A stretch of 64,000 nucleotides of DNA from Bacillota bacterium (lineage in GTDB: Bacteria > Bacillota > Dehalobacteriia > UBA4068): assembly GCA_024679955.1 (NCBI GenBank), contig JAILCQ010000030.1, positions 50,030 through 114,029 of the forward strand, written 5' to 3'. Below the pieces are notes generated by a model. It saw only the letters and a list, made by a program, of their open reading frames with translations, was not told the DNA's origin and did no database searches. This document shows positions 60,735 to 64,000 of this stretch, piece after piece. Within the stretch, counting starts at the first letter, position 1. Every line of letters begins with the position of its first letter. A program made the position numbers and the translations under genes.

Positions 60735-60761
60735 GCCGCTGTAGGGTTGCTCCGCAGCGGC
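60735..60761. terminator. Hairpin flanking the left side of the Mrr module
   Basis: GCCGCTG-TAGGGTTGCTCCG-CAGCGGC. Confidence 0.45.
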
Positions 60762-60871
60762 AGAAACAATAGTGGAGATAGACCACATGCTGCCTGTACA
60801 ATTAAGAATTGAAAATAAGCTCCTAAAGCTGTATTATAAAGACACACTACTGTCTGGCAGGTGAACGCGCT

Positions 60872-61858
60872 ATGGTCGAAGAAGGAAAAATGTGGGGAAT
60901 CCACACGCAGGATGATTACCTTTTCCTGCACGGTAACGTTATTGCAGTCGGCTGGAAAGAGATGGGGGATCTGTCTACCATTGCGCCAGACCGAGAATCC
61001 TTCAGGGAAAAGTATGCCGTCGCATACCCTGATTCCAAAAAGGGTAGCATTTCCACAAGCTCAGGAATGCTCTATCGCTTCGTCCATGAGATGCAGCTTG
61101 GTGATTATGTGGTGTTTCCATCAAAGACTGACCGAATGGTGAACATTGGCGTAGTCGACGGCGACTATCAGTATGTGCCCGATGCTGTTGAATACAAGCA
61201 GCAGCGCCGAGTCAAGTGGATTAAGCACCTCCCGCGCACATCATTCTCTCAAGGAGCGCTGTATGAAATAGGGTCATTCATGTCCCTCTTCACCGTAAAG
61301 AACTATGCTGATGAGTTTCTTGCGGCTCTCGACAAAGGATTCAAGAAAGAGCTTCCAGTCGAGGATGAAAGCGTTGGCGCAACTGCAGAAGAGATAGTCG
61401 AAAGCACAAAGGATTTCATTCTCAAAGAAATCAGTCGTCAGCTCAAGGGCTATGATCTTGAAGAGTTTGTGGCGGATCTGCTGCGGGCGATGGGATATAG
61501 GACGACAGTGTCTCCTCATGGCGGTGATAACGGCATCGACATCACAGCATATAAGGATGAACTACCGCCTCGAATCCTCGTTCAGGTTAAAAGTCAGGAT
61601 GGGGATATAAAGGAAACGACCATCCAATCGCTTAAGGGAGCAATGCGCGAGGGAGATTATGGGCTGTTTGTGACGCTGTCTAACTATACGAAAAACGCGA
61701 AGAAGTACCTCGAAAACACACCGATCATCCGAGGAATCAACGGAACAGAATTGGTAGAGCTTGTTTTGAAGTATTACGGGCAGCTCAGTGAAAAGTATCA
61801 GAAAATGATACCGCTAAAAATGGTTTACATACCCGTGACAAGAGAGCAAGAAGAATAA
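60872..61858 (+). CDS. Mrr-like (type IV) restriction endonuclease with N-terminal EVE/PUA-like region
   Basis: C-terminal EEFVADLLRAMGYRTTVSPHGGDNGIDITAYKDELPPRILVQVKSQ (PD-(D/E)xK Mrr core); N-terminal MWGIHTQDDYLFLHGNVIAVGWKEMGDL...GDYVVFPSKTDRMVNIGVVDGDYQYVP. Confidence 0.82.
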   Translation: MVEEGKMWGIHTQDDYLFLHGNVIAVGWKEMGDLSTIAPDRESFREKYAVAYPDSKKGSISTSSGMLYRFVHEMQLGDYVVFPSKTDRMVNIGVVDGDYQYVPDAVEYKQQRRVKWIKHLPRTSFSQGALYEIGSFMSLFTVKNYADEFLAALDKGFKKELPVEDESVGATAEEIVESTKDFILKEISRQLKGYDLEEFVADLLRAMGYRTTVSPHGGDNGIDITAYKDELPPRILVQVKSQDGDIKETTIQSLKGAMREGDYGLFVTLSNYTKNAKKYLENTPIIRGINGTELVELVLKYYGQLSEKYQKMIPLKMVYIPVTREQEE

Positions 61859-61867
61859 GGAGCCGAT

Positions 61868-62539
61868 ATGCACCCTCTTTCACGCCAATTCGCAGATTAC
61901 TGCGAGGGTCACTTTGATCTCGAACATCAAGTGAATTATCATTATCAATCGCTGCCAATTTGCCTTATAGACTGTGTCTATTCACTGCGCGCAAAATATG
62001 AGTCAATAACGCTGCCTGTCGTACAGCGTTATGCTGATGCCTATATGGGTGGTGACAGATACGCATCAGGAGACACCATTTCTGCGCTTATTGAGCGGAT
62101 CGATAGTTGCGGTGGTTCTTGTGCTTTTGCCGAGAAGGTCATAAAAAACCATCAAAAATTGGGGCGTTCTCTGACTCCAAAAGAGGAAGCAATATATCAA
62201 CTGGCCCATTATTTGAAGCTGTTACAGATAGAAACGCTGGAGGATTTCCAGCAGTTTGAGTCACCAGAACTTTTAGAGGTTGTCATTCGTGCTGTGAAAG
62301 GTATCTCCGATGCCGGGGCCAACTACTTGTTCATGCTTGCTGGCGACCCGAACAGAGTGAAGCCGGATGTCCACATCCACCATAGCATTGTTGATGCCTG
62401 TGGAAGAGATGTATCAAATGAAGAGTGCCAGGCCCTATTTACAGAAGCAGTTGAATTACTAAAGCCCAAGCACGAGGGGCTGACCGTCGCTGCGCTTGAT
62501 AATACAATCTGGCGCTTTTACTCAAAAGCAAGCATATGA
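61868..62539 (+). CDS. HhH-GPD (endonuclease III/glycosylase fold)-like protein, partner of the Mrr protein
   Basis: AVKGISDAGANYLFMLAGDPNRVKPDVHIHHSIVDACG aligns with HhH and VDTHxxR segments of the Nth/MutY fold; starts 9 bp after the Mrr stop. Confidence 0.6.
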   Translation: MHPLSRQFADYCEGHFDLEHQVNYHYQSLPICLIDCVYSLRAKYESITLPVVQRYADAYMGGDRYASGDTISALIERIDSCGGSCAFAEKVIKNHQKLGRSLTPKEEAIYQLAHYLKLLQIETLEDFQQFESPELLEVVIRAVKGISDAGANYLFMLAGDPNRVKPDVHIHHSIVDACGRDVSNEECQALFTEAVELLKPKHEGLTVAALDNTIWRFYSKASI

Positions 62540-62548
62540 AGTCTAATT

Positions 62549-62625
62549 GAACGATTTCCCCTCTGTGAGAACGATACCCCTCAAATTGAACGATACCCCT
62601 CTGTGAGAACGATTTGTCTCGGAGG
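62549..62625. repeat. Four ~19-20 bp direct repeats with GAACGAT core
   Basis: GAACGAT at 62549, 62569, 62588, 62607 separated by CCCCTC-type spacers. Confidence 0.75.
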
Positions 62626-62650
62626 GGAAGAATAGAAAGTTTACATAACA

Positions 62651-62696
62651 GCAAAACGCCGCTGCGGAAAGAGCTCCGTGGCGGCGTTGCTTTTCA
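62651..62696 (+). terminator. Hairpin/terminator downstream of the Mrr module
   Basis: GCAAAACGCCGCTGCGGA ... CTCCGTGGCGGCGTTGC then TTTT. Confidence 0.65.
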
Positions 62697-62765
62697 GTAT
62701 TTATAGTAAAAATGTTCTAAAATAGCTGGATTACGACGTTCTCAGAACATTTTCAGGCAAAAGAA

Positions 62766-62802
62766 AAAGGCAGGTAATTCTATCAAAATTACCTACCTTT
62801 TA
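62766..62802. terminator. Hairpin, left arm similar to the 59080 hairpin
   Basis: AAAAGGCAGGTAATT-CTATCA-AAATTACCTACCTTTT. Confidence 0.5.
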
Positions 62803-62837
62803 TGGAAAGGAAATCATATATGGATAGAATTAGCGCA

Positions 62838-62912
62838 GGGGGTGCAATTTCATCGTAAGGGGGTGCATTTTGCCCTAGAGGGGGGGTGCAAATTGAATCT
62901 GAGGGGGATGCA
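62838..62912. repeat. Array of ~21-bp direct repeats (GGGGGTGCA core), array B
   Basis: GGGGGTGCA at 62838, 62859, 62882 and GGGGGATGCA at 62903. Confidence 0.7.
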
Positions 62913-62992
62913 TTAAAAGAAACGTGTCACACCGACAAATTACAATTTTCCATTACGCTTGCTCTAGTTGGTAGCAGAAATTACACTTCTCG

Positions 62993-63028
62993 CATGAACG
63001 ATACTCCAGAATTGGTGTATCGTTCAAC
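62993..63028. repeat. 36-bp palindromic repeat, copy 1
   Basis: CATGAACGATACTCCAGAATTGGTGTATCGTTCAAC, identical to 63423-63458; 12/13 paired stem around a 4-nt loop. Confidence 0.85.
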
Positions 63029-63270
63029 TAAGCGGGCATAAACATCACAAAGGTGGACGTTATCCCTCTATTACGATAGCGGCACCAGCGACCTTGAATG
63101 GTGAAACAGGCACTATTGCCGTCGCCGTGCTGTTTGCCGATAAAGACCGAGTACATTCTTTGCGAGTGCTGACGCCGGACGGAAAAGAGTTTGTGCTACA
63201 AAAAAACGAAGCAGATCCCAGAATGAGCGGCGTCTCGGTAAATGCCGAGAAGACCATCTCCAATGAATCT

Positions 63271-63375
63271 GCTTCTAAATCTACAGTACCACAGTCCGAC
63301 GAATCTGTCAAGAGCAGGGCCTCGTCGTCCCTCATCGACCATATCACGGATATGGAATATCTGGCGGCGGCAGAG
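63271..63375 (+). repeat. Linker repeat, copy A
   Basis: 105 bp matching 63896-64000 at 101 positions by eye; encodes SVKSRASSSLIDHITDMEYLAAAE. Confidence 0.9.
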
Positions 63376-63422
63376 AGCGGAGACGAAGAAACGGCCGGAC
63401 GGCTGGTAGACGAAGCGGCTGA

Positions 63423-63458
63423 CATGAACGATACTCCAGAATTGGTGTATCGTTCAAC
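63423..63458. repeat. 36-bp palindromic repeat, copy 2
   Basis: Identical to 62993-63028. Confidence 0.85.
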
Positions 63459-63463
63459 AGAAA

Positions 63464-64000
63464 ATTTACTTTGGGACAATTCCGTCAGACCTTGCACAAA
63501 AAATATATGAAGAGACCGGAATAAACGTCGAAAACTATAATTGCACTTTAAGAGCGTCGGAGATTCGAAAAATACTATTAGGAAAACACGGGAATCAAGA
63601 AACCGAATCAAAGTATGGACAAAGAGCAGTTACGCCCGAAGATATACTGAATATTCCTCTCGTAATCCAAAGCCCTGATAGTATTCAACTGTCACCTAAA
63701 CTGTTCCAAGGAAAACCGGCAATTCTTTTTTCAAAGACTATTAACGGCAGGACAACTGTTGTTGCCTATGTATCAAAGCCGCACATGGATCTTACTGTTC
63801 AGACCATGTATTCAGGAGCAAAAAAAAGAAGCCTTGCCACTACGCCAAGTGAGGATAACCTCTTCTCGCAAACGTCCGAAACGTTTAGTGGTACAGCTTC
63901 TAAACCTACAATACCACAGCCCGGCGAATCTGTCAAGAGCAGGGCCTCGTCGTCCCTCATCGACCATATCACGGATATGGAATATCTGGCGGCGGCAGAG
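63464..64000 (+). pseudogene. Start-less PBECR-like nuclease cassette (runs off the right edge)
   Basis: Frame 63464+: IYFGTIPSDLAQKIYEETGINVENYNCTLRASEIRKILLGKHGNQETESKYGQRAVTPEDILNIPLVIQSPDSIQLSPKLFQGKPAILFSKTINGRTTVVAYVSKPHMDLTVQTMYSGAKKRSLAT...; in-frame TGA at 63425 closes it upstream. Confidence 0.6.
63896..64000 (+). repeat. Linker repeat, copy B (continues past the window)
   Basis: See copy A. Confidence 0.9.

Larger units (their letters stand above)
63094..63510 (+). pseudogene. Polyvalent/toxin protein fragment (LPD-type linker region)
   Basis: GGRYPSITIAAPATLNGETGTIAVAVLFADKDRVHSLRVLTPDGKEFVLQ...SLIDHITDMEYLAAAESGDEETAGRLVDEAADMNDTPELVYRST; no ATG start, frame lost shortly after 63460. 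Confidence 0.5.

Noticed and set aside
59080-62802. Integron cassette array (hairpins read as attC sites)
   Set aside because: Hairpins differ from each other, lack attC R/L box patterns, genes are on both strands, and no integron integrase is seen.
62540-62915. CRISPR array
   Set aside because: Repeat cores are only 7-9 bp with ~11-13 bp variable spacing and degenerate copies; no cas genes in the window.
63060-63611. 183-aa minus-strand ORF opposite the polyvalent fragment
   Set aside because: Ser-rich antisense translation with no recognisable domain; the plus strand carries the family-like sequence.
1-64000. tRNA or rRNA genes
   Set aside because: No cloverleaf-like or rRNA sequence recognised on either strand by eye; a tRNAscan/Infernal run would be decisive.

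Overview
This 64 kb window looks like the chromosome of an endospore-forming, moderately GC-rich Bacillota (Firmicutes) bacterium. About 0-57 kb is an orderly, mostly minus-strand housekeeping block. It holds rny, recX-recA, proS-ispG-rseP-dxr-cdsA-uppS, frr-pyrH-tsf-rpsB, hslU/hslV-xerC, an ABC exporter, trmFO-topA-dprA, ddl plus a membrane-fused MurF-like ligase, a TagO/WecA-type transferase, ispA-xseB-xseA, a TsaD-like protein, nusB, DUF2273/AmaP/Asp23 and a complete spoIIIAA-AH operon. Next come a DUF3343/YedF/radical-SAM (TrsS-like) cluster, an exported nuclease, an Lrp regulator with aminotransferase, mutY, an ABC exporter, a P-type cation ATPase and corA. From about 56.95 kb the character changes to an accessory, decayed region. 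It contains a double-truncated phage-type polyvalent protein fragment, an XRE regulator, a YgjV gene missing its N-terminus, a two-gene module (Mrr-like restriction endonuclease with an N-terminal EVE/PUA-like region, plus an HhH-glycosylase-like partner), several arrays of ~20-bp repeats and hairpins, and a start-less PBECR-like toxin/nuclease cassette flanked by a 105-bp duplicated linker (101/105 by eye). The last 4-5 kb is the most interesting part. No rRNA, tRNA or CRISPR array was recognised. All family calls come from reading motifs in the translated ORFs; no database search was run.
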